Origin: Cinclus cinclus
Lineage: Eukaryota; Chordata; Aves; Passeriformes; Cinclidae
DNA length: 64,000 bases
Direction of reading: 5' to 3'
NCBI RefSeq assembly: GCF_963662255.1
Contig: NC_085067.1
Coordinates: 4,492,428-4,556,427, forward strand
Below are positions 48,139-60,394 of this stretch, one piece after another. Below the pieces are notes generated by a model. That model made no database searches, was not told where the DNA came from, and saw only the letters and a list, made by a program, of their open reading frames with translations. Every line of letters begins with the position of its first letter. The first letter of the stretch is position 1. Both the position numbers and the translations under genes were made by a program.

Positions 48139-48727
48139 GGCTCTTTTAATTGCTGTTTTAAGGAATAACAGTAGCATATATTCCCCTGGGAAGGGTGACC
48201 TTTTTTTCTTTTTTTTTTAAATTGTGTTTTATTTTTCCAAAAGGGGTTTTTTCCTTGCAAAAAAGCCCAGCAAACACAGAGCTCTGGGTCATAGCCAGGT
48301 CTCAGCTCTCTTGGCATGTTGGAAACAAGCACTGCTGGCACCTCATATGTGACCAGGAGACTTGGGTGCACAAGATGGTTGAAAAAACCTCCAGAATGGG
48401 CAATGTCGTGTACAGGACTTAATTGATTTTAAAGAAAACAACAGAAAACCCAGGATGTTTGTCTATGGGGTGAGGAGACAGCTGGGGAAGTAGCAGAGGA
48501 TGTGCTAATGAGGGCATGACTTGGATTTATGTCTGAAATGTAGCAAAAGAGTTAATTATTGCCCTAATCTTATTAGAAGTAGCAAGGTGTCTTTGATCAA
48601 TAGGACTGGCCAAAATTTTGCTTTTAGTTTCCAATACAAGCAGCATCCTGTGGCTGGCAGCACATCAGGGCATTGATCCCAGAGTGACTCAGGAGGGAGA
48701 GCAGCACCTCACACCTCTGATCCTGAC

Positions 48728-48786
48728 CCACAGATCCATGGAATTCTTCGGGGTTGGGAAGGACCTGAAAGCTTAAACCTTCCAAA
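48728..48786 (-). mobile_element. Very short CR1-like fragment
   Basis: ACCCACAGATCCATGGAATT, then GGGGTTGGGAAGGACCTGAAAG, resembles the first 50 bp of the reverse CR1 end. Too short to be sure. Confidence 0.4.
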
Positions 48787-48866
48787 GGGATTTACTCAGG
48801 GTAAATCACTTTGCTGCCTCAGCCTTGCAGAGTTCTTACAGCTCCCACCCCGCTCTCAAACTTTAC

Positions 48867-49059
48867 CAACACGAAGAATTCCTTGGGGAGAAGCAGCCCT
48901 GGCTCTGCTCACGGGGGCAGGAGAGGAGGATGTGATTTGTAGCTCTCTCCTAATCTGCATTATCTCCATAATTAATCTCTTTGTCTTTGGAGTTAATGAT
49001 TTTTGAGGTGCAGGAGAGCAGGGAGGTGTGTTTGACCCAAATCTCAGAGCTGGGGCTGT
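48867..49059 (-). other. Orphan exon-like open segment on the FOXN1 strand
   Basis: 193 nt, open throughout in one frame (64 codons plus one base). The acceptor at its high-coordinate side is CTTTTCTTGTTCCTCAG, one of the strongest in the window; the donor is GTAAAG. The encoded segment contains SNTPPCSPAPQK, LTPKTKRLIMEIMQIRREL and SRARAASPQG; no known family recognised. It lies 16.4 kb upstream of FOXN1 exon 2 on the same strand, and its phase-1 end would join that exon in frame. It could equally be a chance open stretch or an exon of an unidentified gene. Confidence 0.22.
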
Positions 49060-52000
49060 CTGAGGAACAAGAAAAGGCAAGGGCACCACCAGCAAATCCT
49101 CTCTCCTGGGATCCATCCACATTACCTGTGGCTTGGGGACACTGACCCCCAGCTGCTGCCTCACCTGTGCCACATCCAAACCAAATTTTCCTCACTTTCC
49201 AAGGGGCACAGGCAGCAGGAGCCGGCTCCAGCAGCAGCCAGGCTGGAGTGTTTTGCACGTGGAATTGTTTGGTTTGTAAGCAGGACACAGCAGTATTGTA
49301 AAAATCCTTCATTAGACACTTCAGTGCTTTGAGTCCCTGCCTTTTAAAGGGTAAATACATGTAGTGGTTTTATTTTTTTTTTTTCATTTTCTTTGGGTTT
49401 ATTTGAAATTTTATGCTTTTTAAAATGTCTTGCGTGGACTAATGCAGGACTTCTGCCTCCCAGCCTATCTGTGGCCACTTTAGGCTGTAACCAAAGGATC
49501 AGTTTGGTTCTAACACAAATCAATTGTCAATATTTTTTGCAGGGGCTTGGAAATTTCTGTTTCAGATTATTTTGGAGGCAGTGTCTCTGTCCTCGGTCAT
49601 TTACCAACAGATGAAATCAGGTTATGGGAGTGATTTCATGACTGAAAATCGTTCTGTATGACACCATCCCTTGTGTGAAATATCTGGAACTTTGTGGCCA
49701 GAAATATTAAAATATAGTTGTTGCGGTTAATGTTTAGTTTCTAGAAATCCTAAAAAAAAATTACATTTTCTTTTCATTTCCATTTTATTACATAAAAGAA
49801 CAGAAAATTGAAAGGACATTTTCTGATTTTTTTTTTAATGCATTTTTCTTGTTATCCCCTGTACCTGAGCTGCAAACTACTGTCCTAAAAAAGGAAAACC
49901 TGTTGTTAGCAGGGATGGAGCTGAAGGATTTTGCTCCACTTAGGTGAATCTTCCCTCTCTCTACACTTCCCTCTTTCAGGTCAGTAAAAGCAAGTGTTCT
50001 GTGTGTTCCTGGCAGGTTCCTGTGCTGTACCTAGCACTGTGGCATTTTACAGATATTTCCATTTACTCCCCAGAGTCCTGGACTGACTCCTGTCTCTGGC
50101 ACGTGGCCCCAGTAACATCCAGGAACTCAGCAACATCACACCAGAATCTGTGCTCTTCTACAAGCCAGGACTTTTTCACACTCTACTTTTACATTTGAAG
50201 CTCAGATTATTTAATTTATATTAACCTTTTTTCTGCCAGTGCCCATCTCTTCTCACCAAGATAAACAATCTGCTTTAATTGTGTCTTTTCTTGGCTGCAT
50301 ACATCATATCTGGCTGACAGAAAACTTCACAATCCTTTACTCCTTCAGAAATATACTTTATCTATCCAATATTTTTTTCCTTTATGCCCATAATTATCAA
50401 CAAAATAAATACATTTTCAGCCTACACCTCACTCAGTTCAACATATCTCATATAGTATTCAAATTAGAAACATATAATCCTGATAAACCCAACTGAAACA
50501 TTTACAAAGTCTAATTCCCCAAGATTTAATCTGCTGTCAAGGAAAGCAGGAGGGTCAGGAGCTGAATGACAGATGGTTATTTTTTGTAGGTTTAGATAAT
50601 TATTGTGTTTGTAACACCAACAGTCCCTTTCTTGCTGGAAATCTAACAGTCTGAAACTAAAAAGTGAAAGGAAAGTGATACAAAGCAATAAGAATTCAGT
50701 TTCTACTTGTAGTGCTCAAATTCAGCCATTCCTACACTTAACACATCCTGGCTTCCCTCTGGATATGGCTTCAGTCACTTTTCCACATGGGAATAAATCT
50801 AAACATCCTCTGCTACAAAACACACGAGGCAGAAGCACCAGATTTAAAACAGCAATAAAAACAAGCTTGGTTTCAAAACACACAACTTTCCAAGGTTTTG
50901 ATTCACCAATGGAAAAGCTTGATACAAATCTTTTAAGAATCGGTGAGACGTGAGGCTTCCCAGTTTTTTTTTTTTTTTTTTCAGAAATACTTTTCTTGGT
51001 TTGTTTGTTTAATTCCCCCTGTTTGTTTTTTCTTTCAGGTAATGGTAAACACTTCCAGTTTTCTTTATAATTATGGAGCAGATGGATTGGATTAAACTGC
51101 ACCCGAGACAAGAAAAGCGACTTTTTTTTTTTTTTTTTTTTAAGTTTGGGAAGTCACCTCCAATGTTCCTTTCTCCCAGTACCAATGGATCCATGGACTC
51201 ACCTGGAGTTCCCTTGGCTCCTTCTCCTGCTCCTCCGCTCTGGTGGCTGATAAATGCCTACAGGAGCTGCTGAGGAACAGGATGGAGGTGCTGACCTTCC
51301 CCTTCCCTCAGCCTGGAGTTCTTCAAAGCCAGCCTCAGGGACTTCACATTAAATAGAGGAGCCAAGGCAGGAGAGCTCTGCTCCCCCTTCCGTTTGGCTT
51401 TCACGGCTGAGTTCTAAAAAGCTGCACGGAGTTGTCAGAGGTTTCCTCTTACCTTTCTACTGAAGCACAACGGCGTGGTGCTGCTCCAGGACAGGATTAG
51501 GTCATTCAAACAGCCCTGCAGAGAGAGTGGAGGCTCAGCGGTACAGAGGCTCCAAAGGCTGGAAAGATCTGATCTTACATCAGGTGAGAGAAGGCAGCTG
51601 GCTGGGCAAGCCAATAATTATGATATCAGCTCTTGTTCCCCTCAGGCAGTCCTGCATTTAATAAGAATACAAATATGACTAAGCTGCATTTTTTTTTTTC
51701 CTTGTTCTCTTGGTAATTCTTCAGAGAAGTTGGACAGGTATTGAGCTCTAACTGTCTGGAAAGAGAGCGCTCCCTCTCCACCTCTCTGTTTTCCTTTTGA
51801 TTTAAAATACCCATGTGTTACCGTGTTTTGCAAACCTATTATCCACCTGTGGTTATTAAAAACACTCTTTCCTGGCATGGAGTTTGTCAGAGGATCCCAA
51901 AGCCTCCAGCTCCCAGAAATAGGTGCCTTCCTTGCATTTGTTCAGCCTGAACTCTCAGCATGGAAAGGAGCCGTGGCTCCACGTTGGAATGTCAAAACAT

Positions 52001-52212
52001 CTTGCACTGATTAAAGCATCAGAAGAACACTACAAGACCAGGGCACTCAAGATTTTATTCCTTCCCAAAACTAGAGTGCCTTACACAGTCATAAAACCAG
52101 GACTAAATCAGAGGAATAGGTTCGTGTGGGCCAGATTTTGTACATATATTTATGTGGAGAGGTTTTTTTTTGTGCGCGGATCCGTAGAAAGGAGCAGGAA
52201 TTGAAACGTGCA
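49060..52212. other. Sequence without recognised genes
   Basis: Several short frames, none with recognisable domains. T-runs near 49374-49384, 50965-50981 and 51122-51141. No interspersed repeat recognised. Confidence 0.45.
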
Positions 52213-52214
52213 GT

Positions 52215-52395
52215 TGCAGGAATGTGTATTCCTGCTGCCCTTACCTGGCTTTGTGCACACTCTCCAATCCCCTGATCACACCTACTGTAATAATGCTCAC
52301 CTACCTCATAGGGTGTTGTGGGGATTAATTAATGTTTGTAAAGGGCTTTGAAGATGAAAAGCCCTGAATGAGTGCTAAATATAATTATCGTCATT
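52215..52395 (+). mobile_element. MIR-like ancient tRNA-derived SINE remnant
   Basis: From about 52285 the sequence reads CTGTAATAATGCTCACCTAC, CTCATAGGGTGTTGTGGGGA, TTAATTAATGTTTGTAAAGG and GAGTGCTAAATATAATTAT, closely following the 3' half of amniote MIR/CORE-SINE elements. The upstream 60 bp weakly fit the central part. The tRNA-like head is not recognisable. Confidence 0.8.
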
Positions 52396-54716
52396 CCACA
52401 AAACAGTAGAAACATCTCTATGGCCCCCAGGTCATTGTATAGGTACACCCATGTTTATCTCCCACGATTATGGTCAGATACTGAACAAGGTATTGAAACT
52501 TGGATAAAAATTCCCTCTCTGCTCTGGAGGATGTATTTAAATTCATGTTAAGTTGAAGCTATTCATGAAGTGCTTTTTTGTGATATCTGTTGGAGGATAT
52601 TTCACATTGATTTGTGATAGAAAAGCTCTGCCAGGGCATCCGCATGCCACAAAAACAGGTGAAGGAAAATCAGTGTTTTCACCTGTGATGAATTATTTCC
52701 TATCACGAGTTCTCCAGTTTGATTTTATTAAATCTATCAGAGACTTCTGATGCTAGAAATGAAGACTTCGTCAATTTATCTGCTGGATCTTCTATTAAAG
52801 TGAGGTGTTGGTGGATGTGCTCTTTCCTGTCTGGAAGATCCCAAAGATAGAGCTGGGTAATGACTTGTCTTTTCCAAGGACTTTGACGTTTGATGTTCCT
52901 CAGAGCTGCGTGTCTAAAGCTGGCAGGGAGGCTCCTGAGATGGCTGGGATGACACTCCACATCTTTACTTCATTATTCCCAAATTCTGCACCACCTTTAA
53001 TCTCCGGTTCTCGCTGTGATGGCTGGGACAGACAAACCTGAGATGGTTTTTATGTCAGTGACAGCCCAGAACCAGAGCCAGCCCCTGGCCTGAGTGTCCC
53101 CCCCAGGCTCTTGGGATGCAGCTGCTGCAGCCAAGGAGTTCCTGGTCCCTAAGTTTGCTGTTTTGACATCACCCTGGCGGGCGTGTTCACTCCAGCTGGA
53201 GTCACAGGTCGATTGCAGTGCAGAGATAAGAGCCTGAATGAAAGTGAACCACTGACTGGAGAGCATTATCTCTTCTTTCCCGGGATAAGTATCAGGAGGA
53301 AATACCTAGAGGGAAGCAGGGTGTCAGAATTCGTTGCAGATTTTCCTGTTTTTTACCGACGTGGGTCACAGCCTTGGATCAACATCACTTTTGTGGATGT
53401 AAGGAGCACAGCCCCCCCCTACCAGCACTGCTTCGTGGGGTTTCTCCTTTTGAGTGGCAAAACGGTTCTGCAGAATTTAAAGTTAGTATTTTTTTTTTTT
53501 TTCTTTAGAGAGTTTTGTTTAAAGCAGGTTTTTTTTTGTTTGTTTTCAGGAGATGAAGTCAAACAGATGAAGTTTGCATCAGAACAACCTTGGTTTTGTC
53601 AGATGCAGACTAGACTACTGTAATGTGATAACTTTACATCTCCCCTTGGTCTGGGCTCTTAGGGAAGGACTGAGCCGTTGATTTGCTGTACTGGCAGCTA
53701 TGCTAAACTGTTAAATTCTGTTCCCTAATCCGATATTTAATTTTTTTTTTGGGGGGGCGAAGGGGGGAAATTAAAATTGCAGCCATCAAAGTTGTAAAGT
53801 AAATATTCAAGATGCGAGTCGGTGGAACCAATTCAGCACTGTCTGACTGTGTCTGCACTCTGAAGTAACAATGTCAGGTGGAAATGGCTCCTACCCACTT
53901 CCACCAGGGCTCCTTGTTTTCCACAGTTTGATCCTTGTCCCAAAAGTTTTCCCTGGACTGGGGATTTCTGCTTTCCAAAGGAAGTGGATAAGCTGAGCTC
54001 AAAGCTGGGCATGACACCTTCTGTGCAATTCAGAGGTTTTGATCAATTTTAACATTAAATATTCTTCAATTCCTTGACATGGAAAAGCACTGCTGACCTC
54101 ATTATAAACCCCTCCTGCTATTTATACTTGGCAAGAACAGTCTTGTCAATCTGGAAATTTGTCAACCTGTAGTTCTCCCTATGAACTTCACTTTTTGCCC
54201 AGCCAAAGCATAAATTAATCCCTCTGATTAAATATTCCTGGTTAATTTAGCAGTGGGATAATTGCTTATTTTTAATACATTGTTTATATTTTATTATGCA
54301 GCGATGGCAGCAGTATTTGTTATCACAAATAGCTTTGTAGGCTTACAATTTTTGTATCCTAACATTTGGATGATAAGCTTACAAAATGACTTAAGACATA
54401 ATCTAACCAGCCATTCTGCCACCATTAAATAGGAAAAGTGGCCCAGCATCTCTCCCTTGGGATCACCTGAGGGAAGACACACCTGGGTGTAACTTTAACC
54501 GTCTGCTGGGCTGCCTTTAAATAGTAGTCAGGGCTTGCTTTTTATCTTCTGAGATATCCCTAGGGAATACACACCTTGGTTTAACCTACATACACTTCAG
54601 TCCATTTCTGTCCCTCAGAAGTAATCACAAGTGCATTTATCTGGCAGTCTGATGTGTCTAGAAAAACACATTGGTTAAACTGAGCTTAGCAATGTCAGCA
54701 TTTCAAATATTTCACC
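52396..54716. other. Sequence without recognised genes
   Basis: Contains an open frame at 53183-53623 without recognisable domains, T-runs near 53490, and a T/G run near 53741-53757. Nothing else recognised. Confidence 0.45.
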
Positions 54717-54717
54717 A

Positions 54718-54840
54718 AATCAGAGAGTGGTTTGGGCTGGAAGGGTCCTTAAACACCTTCTTGTTCCATCCCCTGCCATGAACAACCTTCCACTATACCA
54801 GGGTGTCTCAACCTGGACTTGAACAATTCCAAGGATTTAA
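54718..54840 (-). mobile_element. CR1 LINE 3'-end fragment
   Basis: AATCAGAGAGTGGTTTGGGC, TGGAAGGGTCCTTAAACACC and CAACCTTCCACTATACCAGG in order, the reverse complement of the CR1 3' end, extending to about TTGAACAATTCCAAGGAT. Confidence 0.9.
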
Positions 54841-57065
54841 GAGAGTATAATTCCTATTCCCTCTTATTCTGGCAAAATCCATCTGTCTTTTGTCCTGCTA
54901 TTGTTATAGAGGAACTGTGAGCTGCAAGAGTGAAGGATAAAATTCACCAGGGAGATCTGAATTACAACCTCCAAATCTGGCACGCCCAGAAGATGCTCTT
55001 TTGTTGGCATTTGCAGAACTTTCAGCTTGCTAATTGTTCAATCTCAAATTAAAATATAAAGAACCATCATTACACACAGAAATATCATTTCCTGACCAGT
55101 GATTTAGTGCTGCCCATAAAGCACAGCATGGGGAGCAGTGTGGCAGCCACTGTAAGGTGTTATTTTGTTATTTTGGAAATGAGGGTGAGCTCGAAATGGT
55201 GTTAGACTTGACTTTGTGCCTTTCTGCTCTAGGTGAAATTCGGGAAGGTGATCTAGACACGTGTTACAGTCATTGTGTCACCAGCACTGGGCTTTGCTTT
55301 GACTTTTTGACAAGGCTGCTCTTAGTGTGCAGCTTCCAATGCAGGAGGGTGATAATTAATTAGAGAGATTGGGTTAATAACTGGGGGTAATAATCTCTGA
55401 TTGCCCTCACAGGTTTATTTTGTCTTGTGCTTCGTTATTTGGTCCTTCTATATTCAGCAGCAGGACCCTGCATTGTTCCAGGGCAGCTGGAGCTGGATCC
55501 TTCTCCTGTCCTCAGGGAGGAATTCCCGTTCCTCCTTGGAGCTGATCACTGGAGAAATACAAAATTTCAGACTCAGAACCAGGTTGGAATGCCCTGTAAC
55601 AGACCGTAAACCTTCTTCTCTCCTCACAGAATGTAATTAGTGGAGAGTTGGCAGCACTCTGTCAACTTTCCCTTTTTTTTGTTGACACTGCACTTCAGAA
55701 AAAGCCTTTTGTGATTCCCCACCCCCCCCCCCCTTTTTATTTTTATTTTTTTTTTTAATTTTATTTTTTTAAAATAAGATTAACAGAGAGGGAGCAGGCT
55801 TTCCTAGCCTGCAGCTGCTGGATAAGTGGTAGCTTGGCAGGCTGTCTGTTTGTTTGGCCTTCTGGCTTCTGCATTTTTGGCTGCCAGGCTGTTTCCAACA
55901 TCACAGAGCTGTGCAGAGCAAGGCTGTCAGGGGAGTTTTGGTGACATGACAAGAGAAGGAGAGAGCCTGCCTTCCATCAGCTTCCAGAGCATGGGAACTG
56001 GATGAATGTCAAAGCCAGGGGTGTAGAAGGATGTGGCCAATGTCACGAGGCAAGGATGGAATCCCAGCAGTGCTGCTGATATTTGGAGAGGTTGCTCCTC
56101 TGTCTCGTGACCTCCAGCTCCTCCATCTGAGCAGGACTTTCTAAAGGTCAGAGCACAGGAGATTCACAGCAGAATGCTGTTGCATCCTGGTTTTAAGGCC
56201 CTGAGGGACTGGGGGAATTTCTAGAACCTGTGGATCTCCAAGGGACACCTTTGAACCACATGAGTCTTCCCAACCCAATCCTGTCACACTCCTGACTCTG
56301 AATATGTCATGCAGGTTTGGCCACTTAGTGCTCAGGCATGAGCAGGGAAACGATCACTCATCCATGACTTCATTCTCTTGCTTCTAAGTCTTGCTGCCTG
56401 CTCTTTTTATTTTCCATTTATTTTAGGCTGAGTAGTGATTTCAGAGGTGTTGAATAATCCACACCTTCCTCCAGTAATGTCCAACTTCTAGTTCTTGGAT
56501 TTTTTGGCTTTTTTTTTTTTTTTGTTCCTCCTTGCTGATGCTCTGTGAGGAACATGCAGCATCGTTTCTGGAGCTGTGGCAGAGCTCAGAATGAATAAGA
56601 TGTTGTTTGGTGGTTCAGATGAAAATGTTTGTAATTCAGTGCACTTCACAACCCAAGGTGAAACACTGTACTCTGGCACTGTTCATTTACAGCAGCAGAA
56701 GAGAATCTTGTTTGAATTGCTGGAGTGTCTCTTCACATCCTAAGCTTGCAGAGCCTCCTAAATCCCTTCCAAAAAATTGTGAATTCAGGAATATTGCTCT
56801 GAATTTTGCCTTGCTCAATGTATTTTCTGTAGAAGTCAGGGAATCCTTCAGCTAGAGATAAAACACTAAAACCCTCTTGGTACCACAACCTTTAACCAAG
56901 TTCCTCTCCAGTTAGTGACACGATTGGTTCTAAACAGGATGATTAATATTTAGCCAGCTAGAAGACAGCTAACAGTGTTTTACTCCTGCCAGAGGCTTAG
57001 GCTAGCACATGATTATCTTCTTATAACTGGCTTGGCAGAAATGTGTGTATGTGTTGGTTTAGTGT
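54841..57065. other. Sequence without recognised genes
   Basis: No coding exon recognised. Contains a C-run followed by T/A-rich low complexity at about 55721-55775 and a T-run near 56511. Confidence 0.45.
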
Positions 57066-57066
57066 T

Positions 57067-57182
57067 TCTTTCTTTTCTTTTCTTTTCTTTTCTTTTCTTT
57101 TCTTTTCTTTTCTTTTCTTTTCTTTTCTTTTCTTTTCTTTTCTTTTCTTTTCTTTTCTTTTCTTTTCTTTTCTTTTCTTTTC

Positions 57183-57216
<34 letters not shown>
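57067..57216. repeat. (TTTTC)n pentanucleotide microsatellite with T tail
   Basis: About 27 regular TTTTC units on the plus strand ending in a run of T. Pure pyrimidine for about 150 bp. The CCAG immediately after it mimics a splice acceptor but no exon follows. Confidence 0.96.
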
Positions 57217-57486
57217 CCAGCCCCTTAACCATGTCTAACAACCAGAACAACTGGTCTGTCTTCTTTCCTTCTTGGAGTGTGTGCTTGGATGTTCCTGACT
57301 GCTCCATGAGCAGCCAGTGCCAATACATGCACACCCTTTTTGTGTTTCTCCACTTCCATGGAATCTGGAGGAATGTTTTTCCCAAGCTTTCCAAAGTTAT
57401 CCATGGGAGAAATACCAATACATCAGCAGAACTGGGTTGCATTGCACAAAAACTGGTTTAGGAACACAACTCAAATGTAGCTCTCG

Positions 57487-57566
57487 AATCACAGAGTCCC
57501 AGGATGGTTTGGGTTGGAAGGGACCTTAAAGATCATCTCATGCCAAGCCCTACCCAAATATTAACC
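57487..57566 (-). mobile_element. CR1 LINE 3'-end fragment
   Basis: AATCACAGAGTCCCAGGATGG, GTTTGGGTTGGAAGGGACCT and TAAAGATCATCTCATGCCAAG, almost consensus for the reverse CR1 3' end; only about 80 bp remain. Its low divergence suggests a fairly young copy. Confidence 0.93.
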
Positions 57567-59914
57567 AGGCTGAAATGTGAATTTCTTGCGAGCTCATGAA
57601 GAGAACACAGTTATACCTGCAGGACTTACAGGTAAAGCTGACAGGTGTGTGATATCAGCCCTCCAAGGTGTGGTCTCAAATTCTACCAGCCATTATTGTA
57701 TTGATTTTGAAACAGAAAGGAGAACTGGGAAGAGCTGACCTGGGACATTGAAAAGAACTGACACACTTGGGTTTTCCTAACCAATTATACTGCAAACACA
57801 GCCTGGGATGAAGTGTTTGGCCCAGACTAGAGCAGTGCCTGGATTTGGGGAAATAAGCAGCATGTTCAGCAGGAAGTTTATGGATTTATAGCTGTCTGTA
57901 GTCAGGCTTTGAGCTGACCTCCCAGCTTCTGTGCTCAGGACTTTGGAGCCATCAGGTCAATAATTCAGAATTCCCAGGTTCTCCCTGTCCCGTCCAAACA
58001 ATTTTCCCATCTTTGTCGCACCATCTTCATCTTCACCTTCACCGCCAGTAGTAGAAAACACAAAAACTTTGTGCTTCCTCAAAGAGCCACTGAAATCATC
58101 CCAGAGGTATTATCTTAGAAACGAGAAAATGATTCAATGAAAGAAGGAGAAAATGATTCAATGAAAGAAGGAGTGAATCACGTAAATACCCAGAGTGTTG
58201 TACCTCAGCAATGTCCCTCCCTTCTGAGTACAAAGCAAAGAACAAAAGCAGGCTGCTGCCTGGCATGGGCCCCTCCTAGATGACTTACTGGGACTGTGAA
58301 ATCATCAGAAGCCTCGGAAAGAAGTGCTTAGGCAGCGTTTATAACTTGATTTTCTTCTCTTCAGTCCTTCGTGAACATGGACCTGCTCACTGTGTTCTCT
58401 TGCTTGCAGTCCAGAAGATGGATGAGGAAGGCAAATATTTAATGCTCCCAGAATTCTGGATGCCTTTTACATTTTAGAGGCTGACAGTGGATTTTTTTTT
58501 TTAGAGCTAAAACACACTGCGTGGAAGAAGGGGCATAAACATTATAAGGTCATAAAAATATGAAACCACAGTTTTACTGCTGAGGATGATTTTAAACACG
58601 CTCTTAGAAAACAGGCAACGTGAAATCTTGTGGTCTGTTATAATGGGAGGTAAAAATTCTGAGCAGGCCATTAATTCCTATCTGGCAGCCAAACCAAGAT
58701 TGCTTCAGCACTTAGAGGAGCTTCAGTGAGAATGAAATATTGATCTCAGATTGCTGGATTGAGAATTAAGTGTGTGACATACAAGAGTCAGAGTAATCCA
58801 CTCTAGAAGATATTCAGTGCAAAGTAGACTGTGAAAGATCTGCATTATTTTATGAAAAATCATTGCACAAAAGATGAAAAGACTCGAGGAGGATAAAAAT
58901 GAAGTAATTGCAACCCTGAGGTTTCCATTCTAAATTCAGTTAAAAATGTTTTAACTTAAAACAAGTGTTTTCAGTTCATGTGATTCTCCAAAGGCTCCAG
59001 TCCTTAAAGTTCCAGGGGAAGCGGCAGGATCAGTTCTCCCTCATTGTCAGCTCTGTAAGTCCCGACTTTTTAATGGTTTATTCAGTGAAATGGGAATACT
59101 CTGCAGCTACTCCACACTGCTCAAATGTCTTTGTCAGTGGTTTTTTTTTTTTCCCCTTTCTCATTGCCCTCCTCTGTTGTTTTTCTGCACTGTGTGCTTT
59201 TCACTCTGGCTCTTGTGACATCAGTGGCGAATGTCTGTGAGGAATTGCCTCGAGCCAGTGTGACTTTCAAAGGATAAGACAATTTGTTCCCTTGCCAATG
59301 AACAGTTTATTACATTTCTAATTATTGTTATTAGTCTGGCAGGTGGTGCCATGCATATTTTTACAACTGCCAAAGATGCAGGTATTTCTTTCATGATGAA
59401 AAAATAACCTGGGTAAGATTTAAAGGAAAAACAGGTGCTCAGCTGTTCTCTGTGTTGGATAATTCTTTGCACTAATGTGGTGTATTGGTTATTTTAAAAT
59501 GTTAAGTTGAAACATCCTGACTCCTGAAAGATTTTGTTGTGAGACCAATTGTAATTAGAGTGTGTTAGGAGCCTCGGTTAGATATGGAGGTTTCTCTCTC
59601 TCCCTCTCAAGTTCTTTCCTCTAATCTTTATTACTCTACTTGTTGTGCAAATTAAAGACTCATCATATTTATAAACTCTAACTCAGAGTTCACGTTAATC
59701 ACTGCCTAAGAATACTAAATACCCATTTCCCAATGAAGATCTGGGATCCTGAACATAGAGATTTGACTTTCTCTGCTCCATGGGGTTGCATGCAGTCAGA
59801 TTAAAGACATAAAAATTATATAAATAATCTGTGCTAGTGCAATACCATAATATCCCTCTTGAGCAGCACAGTCCAGTTCCACCCATTACTATCTGTGCAG
59901 AGTAGTTTATAAAA
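57567..59914. other. Sequence without recognised genes
   Basis: A short tandem duplication of about 24 bp (units containing GAGAAAATGATTCAATGAAA) lies at about 58123-58172. Otherwise nothing recognised. Confidence 0.45.
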
Positions 59915-60022
59915 CTGAGCAACCTGATCTAGTGAAAGGTGTCCCTGCCCCTGGCAGGGTGCTGGAATGAGATGGGTTTTAATGGTTTTAGCCCCCAACA
60001 CTCCATGATTCCATGATAAATC
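59915..60022 (+). mobile_element. CR1 LINE 3'-end fragment
   Basis: TGAGCAACCTGATCTAGTGA, AAGGTGTCCCTGCCCCTGGC and a CAACACTCCATGATTCCATGA ending. Sense orientation, truncated. Confidence 0.88.
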
Positions 60023-60394
60023 GTGTCATCCATGCCTTCCTGGTATTGTGTGGCAAAATACACTTTCTTAAAACAGTTTCACATTGTTTATCCAGTAAAT
60101 CCTGGCTGATTTCAAGTTATACTGTCACTAAAGAGAAGAAGTGGATTCAAAAGGAGTAGAAATAAAACTGATTTATTTACTGATGGTTTCAATAGCCCAA
60201 GTGACAATAATTAAAAGGGCCAAAGTCCAGCTAGAACTTAATCTGACCACTGCAGTAAAAGGCAATAAAAGTGTTTCTATAAATACATCAGTAACAGAGG
60301 AAGAGCAAAGGAGATTCTCCCTCCTTTATTGGTTGTAGAGGGAAGCACGGTGACAACAGATGAGGAAGAAGCTGGATCCACCCAAGGATACAGA

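Noticed and set aside
53183..53623. 146-codon plus-strand frame with a mixed composition
   Set aside because: No recognisable domain, no clear exon borders and a long Phe run from a T-tract; likely chance.
57206..57220. Splice-acceptor-like TTTTTTTTCCAG at the end of the TTTTC array
   Set aside because: Created by the microsatellite; no recognisable exon follows on the plus strand.
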